Below, piece after piece: positions 9,567-18,723 of a stretch of 39,041 nucleotides of DNA (position 1 is its first letter; each line of letters begins with the position of its first letter). The position numbers were made by a program, and so were the translations under genes. The stretch comes from Candidatus Parcubacteria bacterium. Lineage in GTDB: Bacteria; Patescibacteriota; Patescibacteriia; Patescibacteriales; UBA12075. The stretch covers positions 1 to 39,041 of the forward strand of contig JAGLYP010000012.1 in the NCBI GenBank assembly GCA_023132155.1, given 5' to 3'. The notes under the pieces are model-generated. The model saw only the letters and a program-made list of their open reading frames with translations. It ran no database searches and was not told the DNA's origin.

Positions 9567-11327
9567 TTATATTATCTTATTCTCAATTTTATTTTTAACT
9601 TCCTTGATAAACTCGGTTTTTTTTAAATTTCTTATCTCCCCGGAACCGCGATCTCTGATTGATAATTTATTTGACTTCGTTTCTTTATCGCCCACAACCA
9701 AAATATACGGGATTTTTTCTTTAATTGCCTTTCTGGTTTTATTCCCAACAGTTTCGTCGCTATTATCAACCTCTACTCTGATATCATTATCCATAAATTC
9801 TTTAGCCAGCGTTTTACAATATTCAATATGGCTTTCGCCTACTGAAATTATTTTAGCTTGTACGGGAGAAAGCCAAACAGGAAAAGCGCCGGCAAAATGC
9901 TCAATTAAAAGCATTAAAAATCTCTCATACGAGCCTAAAATTGCCCTATGGATCATTACCGGAGTTTTTTCTTTTCCTTTTTTATCAATGTATGTCATGT
10001 TAAATCTTTTAGGCGTTGCAAAATCCAATTGTATCGTTGGTATTTGCACTTCTCTCCCTGTCGCGTCTTTAAACATAAAATCTAATTTTGGACCGTATAA
10101 CGCGGCTTCTCCTTCGCATTTTTTCGCGTCTAATTTCATTTCATTTGAAATTTCTTGTAATATTTTTTCACATTCGTCCCAGTCTTTCATATCGCCAATA
10201 TATTTTTCAGGATGAGCATAATCGCGAACCGAAAGAGACACCCAATGATTATCCCACATTCCGAGTGAATTATAAAAATCTTCAATAATGTTTACTATAT
10301 TTTTGATTTCTTCTTTCACTTGCTCAGGGGTGCAAAAAATATGGCCATCCTCAACTGTTATAGGTATTACTCTTTGCAAACCGCATAGTTCACCTGGTTT
10401 TTCATCCCTATATTGTTTTTCGGATTCCATATATCTAATTGGCAATTCCCTGTATGAGCGAGGTCTGGATAAATATATTTGTATTTGATGCGGACATTGG
10501 ACAGGTTTTAAAACATAGTGATCTTTATAATGAGATTTTACATGAAAAAGCTCATCGCCGAATTTTGCTTTATGTCCGGAAATTTCATATAAATCTATTT
10601 TTGTTAAATGAGGCGTTGCAACTTTGCCAAATCCGTAATTTCTGCAAATTTCTTCTACTCTTTTTTGCAATTCATCTAGTATTACTACGCCTTTGGGGGT
10701 AAAAAGAGGAAGTCCGGGACCAACCAATTCTGAAAAACAAAATAAATCTAATTCTTTCCCTAATTTTCTATGGTCCCTTTTGGCCGCCTCTTCCGCCATT
10801 TTAAAATATTCTTCAACCTTTTCTTTTGATTCAAAGGCAATGGCGTAAATTCTGGTAAGCATTTTATTATTTTCATCTCCTTTCCAATATGCCCCCGCGA
10901 TTTTATTCAGCTTGAAATTGGCAATTAATTTTTTGCCTGCTTTTTCCAGATGAGGTCCCTTGCACAAATCTTCAAATTCACCGATTTTATAATAACTTAC
11001 TTTGGTTTCCCCGTTGTTTTTCAAATCTTCCAATAGCTCTTTTTTATAAATTTGCCCAGCGCTATTCTCTTTTTTAATCGCTTCGTTTATATCAAGCTCA
11101 ATTTTTTTAAAGAGCTGATTTTTTTTTAAAATAATCTTCATTTCTTTCTCAATTTTTTTTAAATTTTCCTCTCCGATTTTTTTTTCTCCAAAATCAAAGT
11201 CATAATAAAATCCGTTTTCAATCGCCGGACCGATTGCGAATTTTACGTTAGGATATAATTTTTTTACCGCTGAGGCCATTACATGAGACAGGGAATGGCG
11301 CATTATTTCTAAATTTTCATTTTTCAT
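9567..11327 (-). CDS. thrS: Threonyl-tRNA synthetase without N-terminal TGS domain
   Basis: Starts MKNENLEIMRHSLSHVMASAVKKLYP (N2 domain); class II motifs; PVQCPHQIQIY, DGHIFC and VMIHRAILGS metal/active-site segments; C-terminal anticodon-binding domain. Confidence 0.97.
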   Translation of the reverse strand: MKNENLEIMRHSLSHVMASAVKKLYPNVKFAIGPAIENGFYYDFDFGEKKIGEENLKKIEKEMKIILKKNQLFKKIELDINEAIKKENSAGQIYKKELLEDLKNNGETKVSYYKIGEFEDLCKGPHLEKAGKKLIANFKLNKIAGAYWKGDENNKMLTRIYAIAFESKEKVEEYFKMAEEAAKRDHRKLGKELDLFCFSELVGPGLPLFTPKGVVILDELQKRVEEICRNYGFGKVATPHLTKIDLYEISGHKAKFGDELFHVKSHYKDHYVLKPVQCPHQIQIYLSRPRSYRELPIRYMESEKQYRDEKPGELCGLQRVIPITVEDGHIFCTPEQVKEEIKNIVNIIEDFYNSLGMWDNHWVSLSVRDYAHPEKYIGDMKDWDECEKILQEISNEMKLDAKKCEGEAALYGPKLDFMFKDATGREVQIPTIQLDFATPKRFNMTYIDKKGKEKTPVMIHRAILGSYERFLMLLIEHFAGAFPVWLSPVQAKIISVGESHIEYCKTLAKEFMDNDIRVEVDNSDETVGNKTRKAIKEKIPYILVVGDKETKSNKLSIRDRGSGEIRNLKKTEFIKEVKNKIENKII

Positions 11328-11439
11328 ATTATTGTTAAAATAAAATTAATTAATTATTTTATATTAAAAGGTTTTTTGGACAATTCTGTGGGTTTAAGTG
11401 TTATATTTTTTGTCATTTCAGTTAAAAATACTCATCTTT

Positions 11440-11592
11440 TTGTCATCCTGGAATTTTTATTGGAGCGATAGCGGAAATAAAAATATCCGGGATCCAGGGG
11501 TAAAATGCACGTACTTGCGCTTATTTGTTATTGTTTATTTATTTCTCGCTCCCCTGGATTCTAGGTTGCGCTTCGCGCCCCTAGAATGACAG
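11440..11592. repeat. Nested palindromic repeat with TGTCATYCTRG-type ends
   Basis: Left end TGTCATCCTGGA and right end TCTAGAATGACAG-type inverted repeat (CTAGAATGACA); internal GGATCCAGGGG/CCCCTGGATTC and TCTAGGTTGCGCTTCGCGCCCCTAGA hairpins. Confidence 0.65.
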
Positions 11593-11653
11593 TAGATGGG
11601 GGGTATACTAAAAATTTATTAATTACCCATAAAATTGCCTGAAGAACCTATTA

Positions 11654-11709
11654 AAAAATCTCGTTCTAGCGCGTTAAAATTTATTTTAACGAGCTAGAAC
11701 GAGATTTTT
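11654..11709. terminator. Long near-perfect hairpin, terminator-like on both strands
   Basis: AAAAATCTCGTTCTAGCGCGTTAAAATTTATTTTAACGAGCTAGAACGAGATTTTT. Confidence 0.6.
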
Positions 11710-11737
11710 CCCGCGGTTCCATCTAATTTTCCCGGTA

Positions 11738-11892
11738 GACCCGTTGCGTAATAAGTTGCGTAGCGAAATTTTCAGATTTTGAGGAAATTTCTTTTAAAAA
11801 TTTTTTGCTTATATGGTGTATAGGCCAAAAATTTTTAAAAGAAATTTACCAAAATATGGAAATTGCAGTAGCAAATTATTACGCAATGGGTC
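11738..11892. mobile_element. MITE-like element, about 155 bp, flanked by TA
   Basis: GACCCGTTGCGTAATAA...TTATTACGCAATGGGTC inverted arms of about 75 bp sharing AAATTTCTTTTAAAAATTTTT; TA immediately outside both ends (11736-37 and 11893-94). Confidence 0.6.
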
Positions 11893-12432
11893 TAATGTTA
11901 TCGGGACGCTTGCTTTTTTTATTCCGGAATTAGCCCCGGCCTTACGGATCCGGGATTCCAAAAATAGTTGGAAATGCGATTGGTAGTCGCAACAATTTTC
12001 TGAAAATAAAATATTTAATTGCTTTATTTTTATTATAGCTAAAATAAAATATATGTCAAATTAAATTTATTGGCTTTTGTTGTAAAATTTTTAAAAATAC
12101 AGTAAGCTGGTAGTAATTGTTTTTAAGATTTTATGAGAACAAAAGAAAGTTTTAAAAATCAGAGCTGAAAATTTTAATTGATTATAGTTCGGCGGAAAAT
12201 AGCTTAAAAGTTTTTTTGGCAGTAGATTACGGTTTTGAAAAGCTTTATGTTTTCGAGTCGGTTTATTATTCAAATTCCCAAGTAAACCCCGGCTTGAAGC
12301 GCCGGCGGGATTATAAATTTTGGGATAATTATATTATTTCTATTCAAAAAGCTGACATGGGATGACATTCGCGGACAGTTGAAGTGATTTTTGCTTCTTT
12401 GTTATTTTGACCGGAGTCTTGCTTGATATAAA

Positions 12433-12544
12433 ATGATACGATTTAATTTTATTTTTTTGGCTAAATTTAAAATAAAATTAATAATAAGATTGATTAAATT
12501 ATTAAAATATGATACAATTAATATAGAAAAATGATACGATTTTT
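12433..12544 (+). promoter_or_regulatory. Putative promoter and operator repeats for the Fic gene
   Basis: ATGATACGATTTA (12433), ATGATACAATTAA (12509), ATGATACGATTTTT (12531); TTGATT-17 nt-TACAAT promoter overlaps the second. Confidence 0.5.
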
Positions 12545-13594
12545 ATGTTAGATAGAAAACAAAAAATAATAAATATAGTAAAAAAGGGGGATATTGGCAT
12601 TAAAGATTTGTTGCTTGAAGTAAATAAGGGCGCGGCAAAAAAGGCTTCAAAAATTACTATTATTCGTGATTTGGATGGTTTGATAAAAAACAGCTTGATT
12701 GAAAGAATAGGAAGGGGCCCGGCGATAAAATATCGGATAGCGGCAGGATATAAGCTTTTTGAGGATATAGACGAGGCAGAGTATTTTTCAAGCGAGCCGG
12801 ATAAAAGAAGCGCTAAAAATGTTTTTAATTTTGAAGTTTTTGGTTTGCTTGAAAAAAATAGCGTATTTAATGAAACTGAGGAAAGTTTTTTAAATGAATT
12901 AAATGAGAAATACCAAAAAAATATCGCCAGCTTGCCTAAGGAAATTATCAGAAAGGAATCTGAAAGATTGATGATTGAGCTAAGCTGGAAATCTTCAAAA
13001 ATTGAAGGAAATACTTACGATTTGCTGGAAACGGAATTTTTAATTAAAGAAAACAGGGAAGCAAGCGGCCATACAAAGCTGGAAGCGCAAATGATTTTGA
13101 ATCATAAAGACACTCTGGATTTTATTCAAAAAGAAAAAATCAAAAAAATTTCATTGCGAACAATTCAAAGAGTCCATAAGGTTTTAACCCAAAAAATGGG
13201 TATTTTAAATAGTGTTAGAAGCAAGCCGGTTGGCATAACAGGAACGGTTTATCGGCCTCTTTCAGACATGGAAAAAATAAAAAAGGCATTATATGGCTTG
13301 TGCAAGCTTGTTAATGGTAAAGAAAATATTTTTGAAAAGTCTATGTTATTAAATCTTTTGATTGCCTATGTTCAACCGTTTAATGACGGAAATAAAAGGA
13401 CAAGCCGTCTATTGGGCAATGCGGTTTTGATGTCGCGCAATTATTGTCCTTTGTCTTTTAGGAGCATTGATGAGCTGGAATACAAAAAGGCTGTAATTTT
13501 ATTTTATGAGCGGAATAATTTAAGATATTTTAAGGAATTATTTATAGAGCAATATAAGTTTGCTGTTGAAAATTATTTTAGTTCAGGAATGTAA
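12545..13594 (+). CDS. Fic-domain protein with N-terminal HTH-like region
   Basis: SSKIEGN matches the inhibitory (S/T)xxxE(G/N) motif; core VQPFNDGNKRTSR resembles HPFxDGNxRxxR with His replaced by Gln. Confidence 0.9.
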   Translation: MLDRKQKIINIVKKGDIGIKDLLLEVNKGAAKKASKITIIRDLDGLIKNSLIERIGRGPAIKYRIAAGYKLFEDIDEAEYFSSEPDKRSAKNVFNFEVFGLLEKNSVFNETEESFLNELNEKYQKNIASLPKEIIRKESERLMIELSWKSSKIEGNTYDLLETEFLIKENREASGHTKLEAQMILNHKDTLDFIQKEKIKKISLRTIQRVHKVLTQKMGILNSVRSKPVGITGTVYRPLSDMEKIKKALYGLCKLVNGKENIFEKSMLLNLLIAYVQPFNDGNKRTSRLLGNAVLMSRNYCPLSFRSIDELEYKKAVILFYERNNLRYFKELFIEQYKFAVENYFSSGM

Positions 13595-13655
13595 ATAAGG
13601 TTTTATTTTTTTAAAATAAATTAAATTAGTAGATAGTAGGATTATTATATAAAAT

Positions 13656-14771
13656 ATGCTGGAAATAAAATATGACGAGCTTGGCGGAATAGTTAATGTT
13701 GATGAAAGGATAGACAAAAAAGATATTCAAGTTAAACGCAAAATACGGCAAGGTTATAATTTTTTAGAAAGATTGCTAATTAAAAATAGCAAAAAAGTAA
13801 ATTATTTATTTGATGAAAACGGGAAATATAGCTGCCGCGCGCAAATTGCCCCGAGCGTAATACGCATCGGCCCGACCAACCGCTGTACCGGCCGCTGTTT
13901 TTATTGTCCGCGGGAGTATATTCACGACAAAGGAACAGGGTATATGGATTTCGCGCTGTTTGAAAAAATAATCGCTTGGGCAAAAGCGAATAAGGTTGGC
14001 ACGATTTCATTCGCGCTTTTTGGCGAGCCGTTTTTGCATCCGCGTATTTTTGATATGCTGGATTTGGCGGTTAAGAACGGCATGAAAATCAGAATTTCCA
14101 CTAACGCGATTGTTTTAAAAAAAGAATGGGCAAAAAAGTTATTAAGTTATCCTTTTGAATCAATTGAGACATCAATGGACGGCTTTACCCGCAACGAATA
14201 TTTAAAAGGCAAGCAGGTTGATAAGTATGAGCAGGCAAAAGAAAATATTTTGTATTTGCTTAAAAAAGCCAAAGAAAAAAAATCAAAAATATTATTTAAT
14301 GTTCATTTTGTTGATATTGGCAATGTGTCGTTTTTAAATAAAGTCCGCTATATTAGATTCTGGAAAAAAGAATTAAAGGGATTAAAATATTTGACCAGCT
14401 TTTATTATGAACCGCACAATTGGGCCGGAACGAGGAGCCATCTTACTCGTGAGATGAATTTTGTTGATAGACTTTTAAATAAATGGGAGCTAAAAAAGCC
14501 CTGTATGTACATAAAGGGCATGAACATAGATTGGAACGGCGATGTTTATATCTGCACCAATGATCCGGCTGAAAAAGCGGTAATCGGCAATGCAAACAAT
14601 GACAGCTTAGAAAAAATATATAACGGCGAGAAAAGAATGAAATATTTAAGCGAACATGAATCAGGGCGTTTTAAAAATCTGAATTGCGCGGTTTGCAACG
14701 TAAACAGTGTCAGGCCATTGGCGGTTATTAAGAAGAGGATTATAAACGCGGTTGTCGGGGTTTTTAGTTGA
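13656..14771 (+). CDS. Radical SAM protein with SPASM-like C-terminus
   Basis: NRCTGRCFYCPREY (CxxxCxxC); C-terminal Cys cluster CMYIKGMNIDWNGDVYICTNDP...CAVC. Confidence 0.9.
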   Translation: MLEIKYDELGGIVNVDERIDKKDIQVKRKIRQGYNFLERLLIKNSKKVNYLFDENGKYSCRAQIAPSVIRIGPTNRCTGRCFYCPREYIHDKGTGYMDFALFEKIIAWAKANKVGTISFALFGEPFLHPRIFDMLDLAVKNGMKIRISTNAIVLKKEWAKKLLSYPFESIETSMDGFTRNEYLKGKQVDKYEQAKENILYLLKKAKEKKSKILFNVHFVDIGNVSFLNKVRYIRFWKKELKGLKYLTSFYYEPHNWAGTRSHLTREMNFVDRLLNKWELKKPCMYIKGMNIDWNGDVYICTNDPAEKAVIGNANNDSLEKIYNGEKRMKYLSEHESGRFKNLNCAVCNVNSVRPLAVIKKRIINAVVGVFS

Positions 14772-14785
14772 GAATTATAAAAATT

Positions 14786-15892
14786 ATGAAACTATTAATA
14801 TGCACGCAAAAAGTTGATATAAACGATGATTTACTGGGGTTTTTTCATTCCTGGATTGCGGAGTTTGCGAAAAATTGCGAGCAGGTAACGGTTGTGTGTT
14901 TATATAAGGGCGAGTATGATTTGCCTGAGAATGTGGATGTGTTGAGTTTAGGAAAAGAAAAAAGGAATCAGGAATCAGGAATCAGGAATAAGGGAATTGC
15001 CCAATTGTTAAATTGTTTGATTGTTAAATTGTTGTATTTTTTTAATTTTTATAAATATATTTGGCATGAGCGGAAGAATTATGATTCTGTATTTGTTCAT
15101 ATGAATTCTGTTTATGTTTTGCTTGGCGGGCTATTTTGGCGGATGTGGCGGAAAAAAATCGGGCTTTGGTACGCGCATGGGTATGTGCCGTGGGAGTTAC
15201 GGGTTGCGGAAAAGTTTGTTGATAATATTTTTACGTCAACAGCGAGCGGGTGCCGGATGAAAAGCGACAAGATTAGGATTGTCGGGCAGGGGATAGATTT
15301 TAACAAATTTCAAATAAATTCAAAATTCAAAATTCAAAATTCAAAATTCAATTTGATTACCATAGGCAGAATTTCGCCGGTTAAGGATATTGGGATACTG
15401 ATTAAGGCGGTAGATGTTTTGGTGAAAAAGGGAATTAATGTTAAACTTGATATTATCGGAAAAGCAGGGCTTGTTGAACAGAGAGAATATTATAAATTTT
15501 TGCAAGAATTGGTTAAAGAAAAAAAATTGGAGAATAATATAAATTTTGCCGGCGCTGTGCCAAATAAAAATATTGCCAAACATCTGCAAGAAGCCGATAT
15601 TTTTGTCAGCGCCAGCCAAACAGGCAGTCTGGACAAGACTTTTCTTGAAGCCATGGCCTGCGGTTTGCCGGTGATAGGATGCAACGAAGCCTTGCTTGCG
15701 GTTTTGGGAGATTATGAAAAGGATTTGTTTTACGCGATTGGGGATTTTAATGGATTGAGCGAGAGAATTAAGGGCGTGGTTGATTTGAGCGGGGATGATT
15801 ATGTGAGGATGGGTGATGATTTACGGAAGGTAGTTGTAGACAGGCATGGGCTTGAGAATTTTATTAAGAAGATAATGGCAATATTAAAATAA
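14786..15892 (+). CDS. Glycosyltransferase, GT4-like
   Basis: LITIGRISPVKDIGILIKAVDVL, ADIFVSASQTGSLDKTFLEAMACGLPVIG; start set at ATG 14786 rather than the TTG at 14768. Confidence 0.9.
   Translation: MKLLICTQKVDINDDLLGFFHSWIAEFAKNCEQVTVVCLYKGEYDLPENVDVLSLGKEKRNQESGIRNKGIAQLLNCLIVKLLYFFNFYKYIWHERKNYDSVFVHMNSVYVLLGGLFWRMWRKKIGLWYAHGYVPWELRVAEKFVDNIFTSTASGCRMKSDKIRIVGQGIDFNKFQINSKFKIQNSKFNLITIGRISPVKDIGILIKAVDVLVKKGINVKLDIIGKAGLVEQREYYKFLQELVKEKKLENNINFAGAVPNKNIAKHLQEADIFVSASQTGSLDKTFLEAMACGLPVIGCNEALLAVLGDYEKDLFYAIGDFNGLSERIKGVVDLSGDDYVRMGDDLRKVVVDRHGLENFIKKIMAILK
14964..15034 (+). repeat. Short tandem arrays (GGAATCA)n and (AATTGTTA)n inside the glycosyltransferase gene
   Basis: GGAATCAGGAATCAGGAATCAGGAATAA; AATTGTTAAATTGTTTGATTGTTAAATTGTTG. 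Confidence 0.85.
15308..15352 (+). repeat. Heptanucleotide array (TTCAAAA)n inside the glycosyltransferase gene
   Basis: TTCAAATAAATTCAAAATTCAAAATTCAAAATTCAAAATTCAA. Confidence 0.9.
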
Positions 15893-15899
15893 ATTAGAC

Positions 15900-16628
15900 A
15901 TGCAAACAGAACAAGTAAAAAATAAATATAATAAAGATATAAAAGGCAAATATAATAATAAATATGAGCAGGAGCGGTGGTTTAAAAACGATATTCAAAA
16001 GGCGGGATACGACATGACTTTGAACGCAATTAAAAAGCATGCGTTTGCGAGTGCTTACGTGTCTTGTTTTGAGCTTGGCCCGGGGCATGGAACTTGGACT
16101 AAAGAACTATTGGAATATAGTGATAAAGCAAATTATGATTTATTGGATATTTCCAGCGAGATGTTAAGACTGGTTAAGGAGAGGTTTAAAGACAGGGAAA
16201 ATATTAATTATATTGAAAGTGATTTTTTGGAATTTAAGCCTGAAAAACAATATGACTTTTTCTTTTCTTCACGCGTGATTGAATATATTCCGAAAAAAGA
16301 AGAGGTAATAAAAAAAATATCAGACCTAATAAAGCCACGCGGAAGAGGATTTATTATTACAAAAACACCAAAATATTTGCGCGACAAAATGCTCGGGCGC
16401 AAGATTGATGATTTTCATAGCGGACAAATTGCTCCGGAAAAATTAATGGAATTATTTAAAAAAAATAATTGTAAAAATATAAAAATTTATCCGGTTACAA
16501 TGAGCTGGCCGTTTTGGCGTTCGGCAAAAATGAATATGCTATTACACAAGACATTCGGCAATCATCGGTTAAATTTAATCAGCCAATTTTTTTCAGAATC
16601 TTATTGTGTTGTTTTTGATAAAAAGTAA
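15900..16628 (+). CDS. Class I SAM-dependent methyltransferase
   Basis: CFELGPGHGTWTKELLEY motif I; YDFFFSSRVIEYIP. Confidence 0.85.
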   Translation: MQTEQVKNKYNKDIKGKYNNKYEQERWFKNDIQKAGYDMTLNAIKKHAFASAYVSCFELGPGHGTWTKELLEYSDKANYDLLDISSEMLRLVKERFKDRENINYIESDFLEFKPEKQYDFFFSSRVIEYIPKKEEVIKKISDLIKPRGRGFIITKTPKYLRDKMLGRKIDDFHSGQIAPEKLMELFKKNNCKNIKIYPVTMSWPFWRSAKMNMLLHKTFGNHRLNLISQFFSESYCVVFDKK

Positions 16629-16632
16629 TTTT

Positions 16633-17244
16633 ATGCTCATAGAATTATACGGCCTGCCAGGGTCGGGAAAAACCACTTTGGCAAGAAAAATCGCCAAAAA
16701 AAGAGGATATAAAATAATTAAAATTCGCTTCAAGCGCGAACTGTTTTTTTATAATCTGATTTTTTTAATTAATCATCCGTACAAATTTTTTGTTCAGTTA
16801 TTTTATCTTGTAAGCAATTCAAATAATTTTAAAATTTTTTATTTTAAATTAATGAATACTTTTTTGGATTATAACGCTAAGTATCAAAAAGCGAAAAAGT
16901 ATGAAAACGCGATTTTGGATCAAGGATATTTTTTAAATGTTTTCGCAATATTTGACAATGAACAAACAGATGAAAAGATAGAAAAATATTTAAGTTATTT
17001 ATTAAAACCGGATTTGTTGATTATTGTGGATATTCCTTTTTATTTAAGCTTAGAACGTACTAAAAACAGGGGATATTTCGCACGCGAAAATTTTAGCAAC
17101 GAGTATAAAATTAAATGGCAGAAGGCTATAAAAAAAAATAATAGAGTATTTTTGAATATGATAAACAGTATTAAAATTAATTATATAAAAATTGATGAAA
17201 CAAATAATATGCAAGAACGTTTTTCAAAAGATTTTGCAAAATAA
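16633..17244 (+). CDS. P-loop nucleoside/nucleotide kinase-like protein
   Basis: MLIELYGLPGSGKTTLARKIAKK Walker A at the N-terminus; LLIIVDIPFYLSLERTKNRG. ATG 16633 preferred over 16606. Confidence 0.75.
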   Translation: MLIELYGLPGSGKTTLARKIAKKRGYKIIKIRFKRELFFYNLIFLINHPYKFFVQLFYLVSNSNNFKIFYFKLMNTFLDYNAKYQKAKKYENAILDQGYFLNVFAIFDNEQTDEKIEKYLSYLLKPDLLIIVDIPFYLSLERTKNRGYFARENFSNEYKIKWQKAIKKNNRVFLNMINSIKINYIKIDETNNMQERFSKDFAK

Positions 17245-17289
17245 TTATTTTTAATATTAGCCATTATTTTCGTATCGATATTATAGTAT

Positions 17290-17331
17290 AAGTCTGGTAT
17301 AGTTAAATTGGAATATAGTTATACTAGACTT
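17290..17331 (+). other. RNA hairpin candidate between P-loop kinase and glycosyltransferase genes
   Basis: AAGTCTGGTATA...TATACTAGACTT, 12-bp stem with one G-U on the plus strand, followed by TTAATTAAAA. Confidence 0.5.
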
Positions 17332-17368
17332 TAATTAAAATAAACAACTAAGCACCATTGTATAAAAT

Positions 17369-18532
17369 ATGAAAATTATATATATAGCAAACGCGCGTAT
17401 TCCCACTGAAAAAGCGCACGGCTATCAGATTTGCAAAATGTGCGAGGAGTTCAGCTCTGCCAAGTCTGAGCTTGAGTTGTGGGTTCCGACAAGAGAGAAT
17501 CCAATCAAGAAAAATGCCTTTGAATATTATAATTTAAAGGAAAATTTTAAAATAAAATACATAAAAAGTTTTGATTTTATTAAATATGATAAACTATTGT
17601 TAAGAAAATCGGTTTATTTGCAAAGTTTATGGTTTTTTCTAAAATTAGCCTTTAAAAAAATAGATAAAAATGATATAATTTATACAAGAAATCCGGAATT
17701 GGTCTGGTTTTTTAATTTACGAAAATTTAAAACCGCTTACGAGTGCCATGATTGGTTTGGGCGAAAAAAGAAATTGGCTTTATGGTTTTTGAAAAAATGC
17801 GATTATATTATCACGACTAATAATTATATTAAAAAAGAATTTGTTAAGCATGGGTTTGAAAAAGATATTCTGGTAGCGCCGAATGGAGTGAATTTGGAAA
17901 TTTTTAATATTGATATTCCCAAAGAAGATGCGATTGAAAAGTTGGATATTGGCGAGGAGTTAAAAAGAAAAATTAGCAATAAAAAAATATTGTTATATAC
18001 CGGAAGTTTTAAGACAATGGGAGTTGACAAGGGGATTGATGAAATTTTGCAATCGTTAAAAGGGCTAGATAGCAAAAATATTTTTTTTGTCGCTGTCGGC
18101 GGCAATGAAAAAGATATTAAGTATTATAAAAATTTCGCGAAAGATATTGGAGCGGCGGGGATTTGTGAATTTATCGGCAGGCGCGCGCAAACAGAACTTG
18201 CATTATGGCAAAGAGCGGCTGATATTTTGCTGATGCCGTTTCCTGACAAAGCGCATTATCGTTATTTTATGACTCCTTTGAAAATTTTTGAATATATGGC
18301 AGCAGGACGGCCGATTATCGCTTCTGATTTGCAGAGTATTCGGGAAATTTTGGATGAAAAAAATGCGTTTTTTTGCAAGGCGGGGGATGTTGAGGATTTG
18401 AGGGAGATGATTGATTATGTTTTAAATAATGAAGAAGAGGTTAGAATTAAAGTTGATCAGGCAAATAGAGATGTTTTAAAATATGGCTGGGATAAAAGGG
18501 CAAAAAGAATTTTAAATTTTATTGAGATTTAA
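17369..18532 (+). CDS. Glycosyltransferase, GT4-like
   Basis: ILLYTGSFKTMGVDKGIDEILQSL, ADILLMPFPDKAHYRYFMTPLKIFEYMAAGRPIIASDL. Confidence 0.9.
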   Translation: MKIIYIANARIPTEKAHGYQICKMCEEFSSAKSELELWVPTRENPIKKNAFEYYNLKENFKIKYIKSFDFIKYDKLLLRKSVYLQSLWFFLKLAFKKIDKNDIIYTRNPELVWFFNLRKFKTAYECHDWFGRKKKLALWFLKKCDYIITTNNYIKKEFVKHGFEKDILVAPNGVNLEIFNIDIPKEDAIEKLDIGEELKRKISNKKILLYTGSFKTMGVDKGIDEILQSLKGLDSKNIFFVAVGGNEKDIKYYKNFAKDIGAAGICEFIGRRAQTELALWQRAADILLMPFPDKAHYRYFMTPLKIFEYMAAGRPIIASDLQSIREILDEKNAFFCKAGDVEDLREMIDYVLNNEEEVRIKVDQANRDVLKYGWDKRAKRILNFIEI

Positions 18533-18723
18533 AAATGAAAATAAATAAATTATTGTAAATTAAAATTTAGTTAAATAAAGAACAAAAATATTATTATTTT
18601 GTTCGGTTTGTAATTGACGAAAAAAGAGGAGAGTTTTTTAAGAATATTCATGGGCTAGAATAGCGTGCTTTACGCGGATTTAGCATCAAGCAGGGATGCG
18701 GCTGAGTATTAGTCAATAAAGGT

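Noticed and set aside
9604-10702. Plus-strand ORFs antisense to thrS (203, 66, 66, 87 aa)
   Set aside because: Thr-RS on the minus strand is unambiguous; these are shadow ORFs.
12091-12273. Minus-strand 60-aa ORF
   Set aside because: No RBS, no recognisable motif, overlaps a better (though start-less) plus-strand frame.
14768-14785. TTG start at 14768 for the glycosyltransferase
   Set aside because: ATG at 14786 gives a canonical MKLLICTQKVD N-terminus; the upstream extension overlaps the previous stop.
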